Shown in pieces: positions 1 through 6,985 of a stretch of 64,000 nucleotides of DNA. The DNA is taken from positions 1 through 64,000 of the IMG/VR virus record IMGVR_UViG_3300029922_000038; one strand, 5' to 3'. The number at the start of each line of letters is the position of its first letter. Position 1 is the stretch's first letter. The notes beneath the pieces were generated by a model, which was not told where the DNA came from, made no database searches, and worked only from the letters and a program-made list of their open reading frames with translations. Made by a program: the position numbers and the translations under genes. This DNA is from a virus.

Positions 1-25
1 TTGAATTAAAATTGTGAAAGTCTAT

Positions 26-199
26 AACTAATTGAGAGTTAGGGAAAGAGAGTTGATTATCTAAAGATTTACATTAACTTTTAGTATGTAAGTGATTGAT
101 GAACAGCTTCATTACCTAACTCTTACTTAGTTTTCTTATCCTACTAAAAGCACTCTCTTACTATTAATAATAACACTTTCATATTGCAAGTGTTATTTT
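26..199 (+). ncRNA. Structured leader or small RNA with terminator
   Basis: There is no gene in the first 320 bases. AACTAA plus AGAGTTAGG (26-43) pair with CCTAACTCT plus TTAGTT (115-132). AAGAGAG (46-52) can instead pair with CTCTCTT (154-160); the two helices cross, so they form either a pseudoknot or alternative states. A perfect 10-bp hairpin (AATAACACTT at 169-178 with AAGTGTTATT at 188-197) followed by TTTTA looks like a terminator. The strand is assumed from the downstream genes. What is seen is the base pairing; function is unknown. Confidence 0.35.
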
Positions 200-320
200 A
201 CCAAGCTATTTCTAATACAATTTACTTGTATTATTAACATAAAACCAATAGTTTTTGCACATTCTATACAAAAATGGTGCATTCTACTCATTTTATTTAC
301 TCGTTTAATTAAACAATTTT

Positions 321-863
321 ATGAAAAACACTGAATCATCAGTAGTTTGTGCTTCTGTAGGTGAAAATACTACAAAGCCTGAATTTGACCAAGCACAACT
401 TCGTCAAACAACCACTACTTCTTATCCAACTAAGAAAGTAGGCTCTACAGTATTTGCAGAAGAAGACTTTGGTCTTCCAACCAATGATTTCGTTGGTACT
501 AAAGTAGCCTGGATTAACATTCCAAAAGGTAGTACCATTGAACAAGTTGCAGAAAATCTGGCAAAATATCCTAAGGCAAGACTTCAGAAACAACTATCCT
601 TTGAACCCATCCTAACAGATGATGACAAATGGGCTATCTCAAACATAGCAAATGTAACTGAAGAAACTTTTGCTGCTCGACAACTTGTTAAAAACAAAGA
701 CGGTGTTATCATGCTTGTTAATGGCAAGAAACAGTACAGGAAAATTGTATTCAGTGCTACTGGAGAACCAGATCTTGACTTACGTCATGCTGATGCATCT
801 ATTGCACATGTACAAGTTGCTGAACCTGCAATGGTTGAAACTACTGAAGAAGTAGTTGCTTAA
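321..863 (+). CDS. Hypothetical protein, probably abundantly expressed
   Basis: This 180-residue protein is not recognised. It has a Thr/Gln-rich N-terminus, a globular middle and an acidic tail ending VETTEEVVA. It has no signal peptide or membrane segment. The start follows the A-rich leader TTTAATTAAACAATTTTATG that precedes many genes here. Its codon use is more balanced (CCT, GCT, CTT) than the AT-driven neighbours, and a strong terminator follows at once, which suggests a highly expressed single-gene unit. The hexamer VQVAEP near its C-terminus recurs near the N-terminus of the protein at 11118. Confidence 0.85.
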   Translation: MKNTESSVVCASVGENTTKPEFDQAQLRQTTTTSYPTKKVGSTVFAEEDFGLPTNDFVGTKVAWINIPKGSTIEQVAENLAKYPKARLQKQLSFEPILTDDDKWAISNIANVTEETFAARQLVKNKDGVIMLVNGKKQYRKIVFSATGEPDLDLRHADASIAHVQVAEPAMVETTEEVVA

Positions 864-870
864 CTAAATT

Positions 871-910
871 AGAAGTTGACTGGTAGAAATACTGGTCAAC
901 TTCTTTTTTT
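871..910 (+). terminator. Intrinsic terminator
   Basis: A 15-bp stem (871-885 with 890-904, two G-U pairs) is capped by a GAAA tetraloop and followed by a run of seven or more T. It ends the 321-863 gene. The apex TAGAAATA recurs in other terminators of this phage. Confidence 0.85.
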
Positions 911-1008
911 TAATTTAACCTGATAATAGATCATTATTTATTATATGTTTAAAGAGTTTGCATATCAAATCTTTTCTGTAGATAGATCAGTTAAATCTAT
1001 CAAATTTT

Positions 1009-1110
1009 AACTATTCTATGTATAAAATAATTATACCTCACTATATTTGGGCTAATCATACATTTAATATAGCTATAATTAGGTTGATACCTGCATAGAA
1101 TAGTTTTTTT
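1009..1110 (+). ncRNA. Candidate small RNA with closing stem and T-tract
   Basis: AACTATTCTATG (1009-1020) pairs perfectly with CATAGAATAGTT (1094-1105), followed by seven T. The enclosed part holds GGGCTAATCATAC (1049-1061), repeated with one change in the next RNA candidate at 1330-1342. A separate hairpin, GATAGAT/ATCTATC, sits just upstream at 981-1001. There is no plausible reading frame in 913-1140. The role is unknown. Confidence 0.45.
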
Positions 1111-1140
1111 ATTACTTTAAACAAATAATACATCATTATA

Positions 1141-1305
1141 ATGAATACAATTATAAGAATACTCATATTATTAATTATTGTTTTCTCTTTTGATAATTGT
1201 TCTACTACTCATAAATGTAATAAAATACCTAAACATGGTAAATCATTACATGGAGTATGTAAACAAAATAAGAAATATGATTGGAATAATTATAACAAAT
1301 TTTAG
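1141..1305 (+). CDS. Small putative lipoprotein or membrane protein
   Basis: A 54-residue frame opens with the hydrophobic stretch IIRILILLIIVFSF followed by DNCSTTHK. This resembles a signal peptide with a loose lipobox Cys at about residue 20, then a basic Lys/Asn-rich tail. It lies between two structured RNA elements, and its ATG is preceded by an A-rich leader (TTTAAACAAATAATACATC). It is not recognised, and the small size keeps confidence moderate. Confidence 0.5.
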   Translation: MNTIIRILILLIIVFSFDNCSTTHKCNKIPKHGKSLHGVCKQNKKYDWNNYNKF

Positions 1306-1314
1306 TTAACTACA

Positions 1315-1443
1315 AAAATAAGTAAATAGGGGCTGATCATACCACATGTAATCGAAAAACATAGTACTTATTTTATACTATTAAGAGAAGGAAGCATGTT
1401 ATACTTCAAGTAGCATATACTTTAATGCGCTTAATAGTTTTTT
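1315..1443 (+). ncRNA. Candidate small RNA, two stems and T-tract
   Basis: AAAATAAGTA (1315-1324) pairs with TACTTATTTT (1365-1374), and ACTATTAAG (1377-1385) pairs with CTTAATAGT (1430-1438), followed by six T. The first loop contains GGGCTGATCATAC (1330-1342), nearly identical to the motif in the 1009-1110 element. The next gene starts 24 bases further on, so this could be an attenuator or an independent RNA. Confidence 0.45.
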
Positions 1444-1467
1444 ATTAACATTTAAACAACAAACAAA

Positions 1468-2037
1468 ATGCATATGAAAGCAAAAGACAAAAGTAAAAGG
1501 CTACATGGAACAGTTAAGCTCATTACTATAAAAGAAGAAGATTTGAAAGAAGGTAATGATTATATTTATTATACTTTACTATCTATTAAAATAGTCAAAT
1601 TATTAGCTATATTAGAACACGAGTATGTGCAAATAGTAGATAATAAGAGTAATTCAAGTATTGAAGCTATAAGTATTTTAAAAACTCTTGTAGTTGTACC
1701 TTTACATGAAGTAGCTACTAATAGTATTCCTATCAAACAATCTCAATGGAAATATGCTATTAATGAAATAGGTAAAGAAGTTGAGTTTGTAATACAAGAT
1801 AAATTTCCAACTAAAGAAGAATGGAATAAATTACCCGATGATGGTAAATCTTATTTAAAATCTTATAAACAAGCTAAAATCATTTCTTCAAAAGTTAATA
1901 AAGCTCAAGAAAGATATGAAAAAGCTATTAAAGAATTTAATGAAATACTTGATTATATAGAAGATGAAAATCCTCTTGAAGTAATAAGTAGAAATATAGT
2001 TAATATTCTTAAAATAGCAGCAGGAATAGAAGAATGA
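1468..2037 (+). CDS. Hypothetical protein, 189 aa
   Basis: The protein is not recognised. The N-terminal half is beta-rich (GTVKLITIKEEDL...VVVPLHEVA). Residues from about 110 are charged and helical (KAQERYEKAIKEFNEILDYIEDE), probably a short coiled coil. The start follows the leader ATTTAAACAACAAACAAA; a second in-frame ATG lies two codons later. It is soluble, with no signal peptide. It is the first of a run of small accessory genes. Confidence 0.8.
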   Translation: MHMKAKDKSKRLHGTVKLITIKEEDLKEGNDYIYYTLLSIKIVKLLAILEHEYVQIVDNKSNSSIEAISILKTLVVVPLHEVATNSIPIKQSQWKYAINEIGKEVEFVIQDKFPTKEEWNKLPDDGKSYLKSYKQAKIISSKVNKAQERYEKAIKEFNEILDYIEDENPLEVISRNIVNILKIAAGIEE

Positions 2038-2056
2038 AGACTTTTTTATTAGTGTT

Positions 2057-2127
2057 TTATAGGGATTGTGAGATAGGAAATATATTGAATACCTATTAAA
2101 CTAAGCTTGTCTTAGCGTCACCTATAA
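2057..2127 (+). ncRNA. Three-way-junction RNA candidate
   Basis: TTATAGG (2057-2063) pairs with CCTATAA (2121-2127). Inside are ATAGG (2073-2077) with CCTAT (2092-2096) and CTAAG (2101-2105) with CTTAG (2111-2115), a compact three-way junction. The rest of the 2038-2222 gap holds a weaker hairpin near 2134-2170 and no supportable gene. The function is unknown. Confidence 0.4.
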
Positions 2128-2222
2128 CTCTAACTAATATAAATACGCCCAAATTTGTATATTTATTAGGCTATAAATATTAGAAATATACATTTTTTAA
2201 CAATTTTAAACAAACAAAAACA

Positions 2223-2456
2223 ATGATAACAACAATAATTTTATGTATTTGTATTATACTATCAGTAAATACATTTAGATTTTTATTAACTTATTTACTT
2301 CAATCTTATTTTTATTATATATGTTTACCAGATTTATCTAAATTACATAATAGAGACAAGTTTGAAGAAATATATAAAAGTAACTTCAATGCTTTTATAA
2401 TATGGTTATTTATAGTTTCTATTCTTTGGTCAATATTCTATTATTTAACTCATTAA
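2223..2456 (+). CDS. Small membrane protein, two TM segments
   Basis: This 77-residue protein has a hydrophobic N-terminal segment (IIILCICIILSVNTF, extending into LLTYLL), a short polar loop (LHNRDKFEEIYKSN) and a second segment (AFIIWLFIVSILWSIFYYL). It is likely an inner-membrane hairpin. The family is not recognised. The start follows the leader TTTTAAACAAACAAAAACA. Confidence 0.75.
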   Translation: MITTIILCICIILSVNTFRFLLTYLLQSYFYYICLPDLSKLHNRDKFEEIYKSNFNAFIIWLFIVSILWSIFYYLTH

Positions 2457-2481
2457 TTATAACTTTTAAATAAACAAAAAC

Positions 2482-2706
2482 ATGGAAATATATAAAGAAG
2501 TAGTTACAGTAAGATTTTTATCTAAAGTAGTTAATGCAAACACAAAATTTACAAGAACTTATTGGGTAGAAGAAAAAGCTATAAATTGGTCTATTGGGAG
2601 AGTAGCTACAACACATAATAAGAATGGAAAATATGTAACTCCTGAATTATTTAAAGAACTTGAAGATAATTATCAACTTACAATTAAAAAAACAATAATT
2701 ATATGA
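2482..2706 (+). CDS. Hypothetical protein, 74 aa
   Basis: This small basic protein is not recognised. The start follows the leader AACTTTTAAATAAACAAAAAC. Its stop overlaps the next start (ATGA at 2703-2706), which implies coupled translation with the zinc-ribbon protein that follows. Confidence 0.7.
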   Translation: MEIYKEVVTVRFLSKVVNANTKFTRTYWVEEKAINWSIGRVATTHNKNGKYVTPELFKELEDNYQLTIKKTIII

Positions 2707-3212
2707 ATTTTGCTGAATATTTTTGTGAATTGAGTGTATTAGAACAACTAAGATTTGGAAGCTCTATGCTTGGTAAAACAAAAGAAGAGATAAAAGAAAT
2801 ACATAATAATATGGAGACTAAAAGATTAATTCTTAATTCTATACAATGTAAACATTGTTTAGATATAATAACTTCACATTCTGTTCATGATTATGTTACA
2901 TGTAAATGTGGTAAAGTATCAACAGATGGAGGGTTAGAATATCAACATATATCCTTTACTTCTAAGCTTGATTTTAAGAATTTAGCTGTATATTCAACTG
3001 ATACATTTGATAAAATAAGAGAATCATTTTCTTGGGGATCATATGGTAAATCAGGTAAAGAAGAAAAACATTGGATAATACTTAAAGATATGTCTGATAA
3101 TCATATTAAAGCTATCTTAATTACTCAAAAACAAATATCTGATTTTATTAGAAATTTGTTTATTAAAGAACAACAATATAGAAAAGATAATAATATAACA
3201 ATTAAAGAATAA
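2703..3212 (+). CDS. Zinc-ribbon-like protein
   Basis: This 169-residue protein contains CKHCLDIITSHSVHDYVTCKC around residues 50-70, then GKVSTDGGLEYQ. The CxxC...CxC arrangement is typical of a small zinc ribbon. I have seen similar HDxxxCxCGxxxxDGG domains in phage and bacterial hypotheticals. The C-terminal 40 residues are helical and charged (HIKAILITQKQISDFIRNLFIKEQQYRKD). A regulatory or nucleic-acid-binding role is only inferred. Confidence 0.75.
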   Translation: MNFAEYFCELSVLEQLRFGSSMLGKTKEEIKEIHNNMETKRLILNSIQCKHCLDIITSHSVHDYVTCKCGKVSTDGGLEYQHISFTSKLDFKNLAVYSTDTFDKIRESFSWGSYGKSGKEEKHWIILKDMSDNHIKAILITQKQISDFIRNLFIKEQQYRKDNNITIKE

Positions 3213-3216
3213 CTAT

Positions 3217-3348
3217 ATGAAAGTAAAAAATACATATAAACAAGTACCAAAGAATTACAAACCTTCTCAAACAGAAGAAAAAGTAATGAAAATATTAGTA
3301 TGTATGGCTATCCTAATGATATTGGGTAGTATTCTATCTAATATATAA
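3217..3348 (+). CDS. Small single-pass membrane protein
   Basis: This 43-residue frame has a basic N-terminal half (MKVKNTYKQVPKNYK) followed by a C-terminal hydrophobic helix (ILVCMAILMILGSILSNI). It starts four bases after the previous stop. It would be C-tail anchored if expressed. The gap 3349-3457 after it holds only weak hairpins. Confidence 0.5.
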   Translation: MKVKNTYKQVPKNYKPSQTEEKVMKILVCMAILMILGSILSNI

Positions 3349-3457
3349 GAAATATCTCTTTAAGGGAGTTATAACTGTTTTCATAAAACAATTGCTTTGT
3401 AAATTTACATAGAAATCTACATTTTTAACTTTAAATAACAATAAACAAAATAAACAA

Positions 3458-3775
3458 ATGAAACAAATTAAATTCTTAATACTACTATTTGTAGTAATGA
3501 TTGGATTATCTTCATGTGGTGAAGGACAAAATTCAAAAGCAATGTATATGGATAATAATAAGATTGTGATTATACATCATGCAAGAATAGACTCTATTAA
3601 AGCTCCATACAATATAGAGAAACTTGATAGTTTAGATATTACGCAAAGTAATTATAAAACTTTAAAAAGTGATTATCAATACTATTATGATGGGGATGCT
3701 GTTTTTCCAATAGTGTTAGGATGGATATTAGTAATAATTCTAATTATTGTATTGTTAGCAGTAGATGTAGAATGA
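3458..3775 (+). CDS. Putative lipoprotein with C-terminal TM helix
   Basis: The N-terminus is a clear lipoprotein signal (KFLILLFVVMIGLSSC, lipobox LSSC with Cys about residue 20). The middle is polar, and the last 25 residues form a hydrophobic helix (FPIVLGWILVIILIIVLLAV). A lipid anchor plus a transmembrane helix could span part of the envelope, as spanins do, but there is no direct evidence for that. The start follows a long A-rich leader. Confidence 0.7.
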   Translation: MKQIKFLILLFVVMIGLSSCGEGQNSKAMYMDNNKIVIIHHARIDSIKAPYNIEKLDSLDITQSNYKTLKSDYQYYYDGDAVFPIVLGWILVIILIIVLLAVDVE

Positions 3776-3797
3776 AGACATTAATTATAAGACTTGG

Positions 3798-3878
3798 AAG
3801 TAGAACTTATCAAGTAAAATTATAAAAGGATAGATATTAGAGTAATAATTGACAAGTAATACGTGGTTAGTTCTACTT
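3798..3878 (+). ncRNA. Inverted-repeat RNA element
   Basis: AAGTAGAACT (3798-3807) pairs perfectly with AGTTCTACTT (3869-3878) across about 60 bases. It is the first of two nested-looking elements in the gene-free gap 3776-4144. No reading frame is supported here. Confidence 0.3.
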
Positions 3879-3925
3879 GTACCATGAGTAATTAAGCCTT
3901 TAAGATGCTATCTGAATCCATTTAA

Positions 3926-4105
3926 GGTTCTGTATTATTAAACACAAAGTACAAGTGGTAATTTAAGTGTAAAACTAAGCCATGTATAATAATTATCTAC
4001 TAAGTAGATGTATGTTATAAGACAATCTAAAGACTATATTATATGTACATATCAATATAGGTGAGTCAACATCTTGCAAAGACTTAAATTATATAATACA
4101 GAACC
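3926..4105 (+). ncRNA. 180-nt structured RNA candidate
   Basis: GGTTCTGTATTAT (3926-3938) is a perfect 13-bp inverted repeat of ATAATACAGAACC (4093-4105). The enclosed 154 bases have no credible ORF but contain further short inverted repeats (for example CTACT/AGTAG near 4000). It lies 40 bases before the next gene. Its nature is unknown. Confidence 0.4.
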
Positions 4106-4144
4106 TATGAATGGTTATTTTTAAACTTTAAACAATAAAAACAA

Positions 4145-4438
4145 ATGAATACAGAAGATACTAATAAAATCCTTAATTGGATTAAAGAAGAAAGAGAAAA
4201 AATAACATCTCTTGAAAATATGGTTACTAAAGAAGTAGAATCAATATGTAAAAATTGTAAATATTGGTCATATAATAAAAATATAAATAAGAAACAATTT
4301 TCAGATTGTGATGGATTTAATTCCTCTGTGTCAGATGGTAAAGTTGATATAGAACTTCATGCTCTTGATGATTCTGGATTATATTCTGTAGTATATACAC
4401 ATGAATCATTTGGTTGTAATTTATTTCAATCTGAATAA
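4145..4438 (+). CDS. Cys-rich zinc-ribbon-like protein
   Basis: This 97-residue protein contains CKNCKYW (about residues 38-44), a later Cys in SDCDGF and a final GCNLF. This four-Cys layout (CxxCxYW ... C ... FGC) recurs in small phage proteins and probably binds one zinc ion. The N-terminal 30 residues are an amphipathic helix (NKILNWIKEEREKITSLENM). The function is unknown. Confidence 0.75.
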   Translation: MNTEDTNKILNWIKEEREKITSLENMVTKEVESICKNCKYWSYNKNINKKQFSDCDGFNSSVSDGKVDIELHALDDSGLYSVVYTHESFGCNLFQSE

Positions 4439-4440
4439 TT

Positions 4441-4677
4441 ATGGAAGAATTATTTAAAATAGGAGATATAGTAATTATAACTGAATTTCATGGTGGAGAT
4501 AAAGTAGGTACTACAACTGAAATATTAGAATGTGGAGGCTATTGCCCTTCTGCTAATGAAAATCAAATGACAGGTTCTTATGGATATTGGTTAAAACCAA
4601 TAGAAGAAGAATTTGATGAAAAAGGTGTACCTGTTAAGGCATATTATCAAACACAAGAAACTATTCAAAAAATATAA
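4441..4677 (+). CDS. Hypothetical protein, 78 aa
   Basis: This small acidic protein is not recognised. The opening LFKIGDIVIITEFHGGDKVGTTTEI looks like a small SH3-like or KOW-like barrel. It starts two bases after the previous stop, so the two genes are probably co-translated. Confidence 0.75.
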   Translation: MEELFKIGDIVIITEFHGGDKVGTTTEILECGGYCPSANENQMTGSYGYWLKPIEEEFDEKGVPVKAYYQTQETIQKI

Positions 4678-4682
4678 GATGT

Positions 4683-5480
4683 ATGAAAACTATTAAAAGT
4701 ATGCAAAAGGTTAGCACTGGAGAAATATTTTCAGTACTAATAACTGGTAATAACTGTAATTGGAACAATAACCACAATTGGGAAGTTGATAAAATGTTTA
4801 CTTTACCTTCTTCCTGGAAAGTTATCTATGAGGATGGTATACAAATTCCTGAAGGATGGAGATTATTAAAAATAGGAGAGATTAAATCTAAAGGGGATAG
4901 ATATGTACAAGATAGTGAAATAAAAGGTAGTAAAAATTTAGATTATTGGAATATTACTAATGATATAGGTATGAGTATAGAAAAAAGACATAAATATATC
5001 AGAAAAATAGAAACTACTGACTATCCTGTACTTACTAAAGAAACTGCTATTAACCCAAGAAGAGTTACAATAGATAATTGTAAAGTAGGAGATAAAGTAA
5101 TTCCAGGTAAAGATTTAACTTTAGATAATGTTTATAAAGAAACATTAGAAATATTTAAATATGAAACAAGAATTACTAAAATGAATTATGATACAGTTTG
5201 GATAGAAAATCTATATGGACAGTCTTGTATTTTAATGATTGGTAGAAACCAACATATTGATAAAGAACTTCTTTTATTCTTAGAAGATAAACAAGAATTA
5301 CAAACAAGTCACAATTTTAAAAACAATAATAATATTAAAAATGGAAACAAAGCTATCGTATATCCAGTTGTTGCAACTATCAGACAAGGAAAAAGAATTA
5401 CAGGACATCCAATATCTGGCAGCACAAGGAAATCTTCAATTACAAGCAGACATATTAGCTACAAACCAAGAACTTATTGA
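4683..5480 (+). CDS. PEGW-repeat protein with out-of-frame tail
   Basis: This 265-residue protein contains one copy of a repeat also found in the proteins at 8379 and 11497. The repeat has IPEGWRLLKIGE, then an aspartate/tryptophan middle, then a closing KYIRKIE segment, at about residues 57-115. The last ~46 residues are encoded by sequence that, in another frame, is the start of the next gene, and the encoded NNNNIKN corresponds to that gene's A-rich leader. One reading frame over, a TAA lies at about 5323, so the natural end is probably there and this frame has lost its stop by an indel. The function is unknown. Confidence 0.65.
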   Translation: MKTIKSMQKVSTGEIFSVLITGNNCNWNNNHNWEVDKMFTLPSSWKVIYEDGIQIPEGWRLLKIGEIKSKGDRYVQDSEIKGSKNLDYWNITNDIGMSIEKRHKYIRKIETTDYPVLTKETAINPRRVTIDNCKVGDKVIPGKDLTLDNVYKETLEIFKYETRITKMNYDTVWIENLYGQSCILMIGRNQHIDKELLLFLEDKQELQTSHNFKNNNNIKNGNKAIVYPVVATIRQGKRITGHPISGSTRKSSITSRHISYKPRTY

Positions 5481-5643
5481 AGCTAATCAAAGGTTATCAA
5501 ATTCAAAAGGAGCATTTCCTTTTAATTCTCAAAATATTCTAAATGCACAAGCAGATGTAGAATCAGCAACCAATGGTTTAGCTGCACTTAATGCTTTGCA
5601 AACAGAATTATTTCCAACTGTTACTACTGATGTAGCAGCTTAA
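5341..5643 (+). CDS. Small helical protein, 100 aa
   Basis: This protein is not recognised. It is Gln/Ala-rich and mostly helical (KEKELQDIQYLAAQGNLQLQADILATNQELIEANQRL), likely a coiled coil, and ends TTDVAA. The start follows the leader TTTTAAAAACAATAATAATA. It overlaps the upstream frame by 140 bases, but its composition and leader mark it as the real gene there. Confidence 0.75.
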   Translation: METKLSYIQLLQLSDKEKELQDIQYLAAQGNLQLQADILATNQELIEANQRLSNSKGAFPFNSQNILNAQADVESATNGLAALNALQTELFPTVTTDVAA

Positions 5644-5662
5644 ATCAATCAATTATAATGAA

Positions 5663-5694
5663 GGTAGGGTATATAGTAAAATATATACTCTACC
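5663..5694 (+). promoter_or_regulatory. Intergenic hairpin
   Basis: GGTAGGGTATATA (5663-5675) pairs with TATATACTCTACC (5682-5694) with one G-U pair and a six-base loop. No T-run follows, so it may be a processing or stability element rather than a terminator. It lies between two genes, and its presence argues against starting the next gene at 5658. Confidence 0.45.
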
Positions 5695-5720
5695 AAAGTT
5701 ATAATATAAATAATATAATT

Positions 5721-6149
5721 ATGAAATTAGATAAAAATCAAGTATCTGCAATTGCTAATAAAGTATTTACAGAACTTAATAAACCATATAAAGATAAATA
5801 TGGAGAATTGTATAATAAAAATGGATATGTAAAAAATCCAATTATTGTAAAATTGACTTTAGAAGATAAGAAATTAATAGAAGAGTATAGAAAAGTAAGT
5901 CTTAAAATAAATGCTAAATATCAAAAACCAGGTTTAGCAGATATAATTCAAGCTTCTACTATTCAACTTGAAAATAATATTAAAGGTAGAGTATCTCAAG
6001 AAATTACTAAAAAACAAAATGAGTTATTAAATAATCTATTACCTAAAGTAACAAGAGATCAAATAGAAGATGAAATATTTTTATCAATTATTGAAGGCGA
6101 TATTAAAGTAGAAAATTTAATAGCAAAACTTGTAAAACAATTTAAATAA
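5721..6149 (+). CDS. Hypothetical helical protein
   Basis: The protein is 142 residues long from the ATG at 5721. I chose that start because the upstream in-frame ATG at 5658 would translate through a strong hairpin. It is Lys-rich and mainly helical (KKLIEEYRKVSLKINAKY, SQEITKKQNELLNNLLPKVTRDQIEDEIF). It is not recognised. Confidence 0.7.
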   Translation: MKLDKNQVSAIANKVFTELNKPYKDKYGELYNKNGYVKNPIIVKLTLEDKKLIEEYRKVSLKINAKYQKPGLADIIQASTIQLENNIKGRVSQEITKKQNELLNNLLPKVTRDQIEDEIFLSIIEGDIKVENLIAKLVKQFK

Positions 6150-6157
6150 TATATTAT

Positions 6158-6325
6158 ATGGAAACTATAAAAGCTCTTATACAAGGAACTACTAATGATT
6201 ATGGTTTCTATAAAGTATATTATAACAAACAAAATGAAGTAAGATTTATTACTACTAAAGGAAAGATTGTAGTAGTAAATTCTTTACTTCATAAATATTT
6301 ATTTAAACAATTAAACAACAAATAA
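6158..6325 (+). CDS. Small hypothetical protein, 55 aa
   Basis: This small basic frame is predicted to be beta-rich (VYYNKQNEVRFITTKGKIVVVNSLL). It starts eight bases after the previous stop, and its own TAA directly abuts the next ATG (TAAATG). The tight packing supports it as a real gene. It is not recognised. Confidence 0.6.
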   Translation: METIKALIQGTTNDYGFYKVYYNKQNEVRFITTKGKIVVVNSLLHKYLFKQLNNK

Positions 6326-6517
6326 ATGAGTAGACAACATAGAACTGCAAGAAATATAAATGGAGCTATATTAGATAATTATATATATGCACAAACACAA
6401 TGTCATATAGATAATAGAATATGTAATAAGTCTACATTTTTACAAAAGAAACTTATTACTAATATTAATAAAGGTATTAGGGATAAAAACTGGAAATTAA
6501 AACATTCAATTAATTAA
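6326..6517 (+). CDS. Small basic hypothetical protein, 63 aa
   Basis: The protein is rich in Arg, Asn and Ile (MSRQHRTARNINGAILDNYIYAQ), which would suit nucleic-acid binding, but no motif is recognised. It directly abuts the previous gene. Confidence 0.6.
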   Translation: MSRQHRTARNINGAILDNYIYAQTQCHIDNRICNKSTFLQKKLITNINKGIRDKNWKLKHSIN

Positions 6518-6536
6518 CTTTTAAATAAACAACAAA

Positions 6537-6779
6537 ATGGAAGAAATTAAAAAGGTCTATTATGACCAAGCAGTAACTGAATATAAATGGAATAATCAGT
6601 CAAGAACTGAAACTCCAACCTTTATATCTGTTAGTCCTAAGAAACATCTTAGGGAAACTGAATTAGGATATGTAAATACTTCTGATAGAAGGTTTTTCAG
6701 AGATAGAAAGAATAATATTCTTTTTCATCCAATGATTAGTACAGTAATTAAACAAACACTTCATCAAATTAAGCATTAA
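6537..6779 (+). CDS. Small hypothetical protein, 80 aa
   Basis: This basic, aromatic-rich protein (YYDQAVTEYKWNNQSR, RRFFRDRKNNILFHP) has no recognised family. The start follows the standard leader AACTTTTAAATAAACAACAAA. Confidence 0.65.
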   Translation: MEEIKKVYYDQAVTEYKWNNQSRTETPTFISVSPKKHLRETELGYVNTSDRRFFRDRKNNILFHPMISTVIKQTLHQIKH

Positions 6780-6801
6780 ACAATATTAAATACTTTAAAC
6801 A

Positions 6802-6924
6802 ATGAATGAATTAGAAGAACAAATTAGAACTATGTCAACTGAAGAATTACTTGAATTACATACTTTTGTAACTGAAGAACTTCAGTCAAGAAAGGATTAT
6901 CTTGCAGATGAAGATGATGATTAA
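6802..6924 (+). CDS. Very small acidic protein, 40 aa
   Basis: MNELEEQIRTMSTEELLELH opens a 40-residue helical acidic peptide that ends DEDDD. It follows the leader TTAAATACTTTAAACA, and the tmRNA promoter follows directly. It is typical of small phage inhibitor-like proteins, but no function is assigned. Confidence 0.55.
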   Translation: MNELEEQIRTMSTEELLELHTFVTEELQSRKDYLADEDDD

Positions 6925-6940
6925 ATAAATTTAGGGATAG

Positions 6941-6971
6941 TTGGTAATTTCATCAACTATCTCTATCTTTG
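6941..6971 (+). promoter_or_regulatory. Bacteroidetes-type promoter of the tmRNA
   Basis: TTG (6941-6943), 20 bases, then TATCTTTG (6964-6971) match the Bacteroidetes primary sigma consensus (TTTG, about 19 bases, TAnnTTTG). The mature tmRNA 5' end lies 15 bases further on. Confidence 0.6.
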
Positions 6972-6985
6972 TAAACTAAAATAAT

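Noticed and set aside
3773-3826. 17-codon frame overlapping the stop of the 3458 gene
   Set aside because: It is very short and lies inside an inverted-repeat RNA element. The similar 21-codon frame at 2034 was left out for the same reason.
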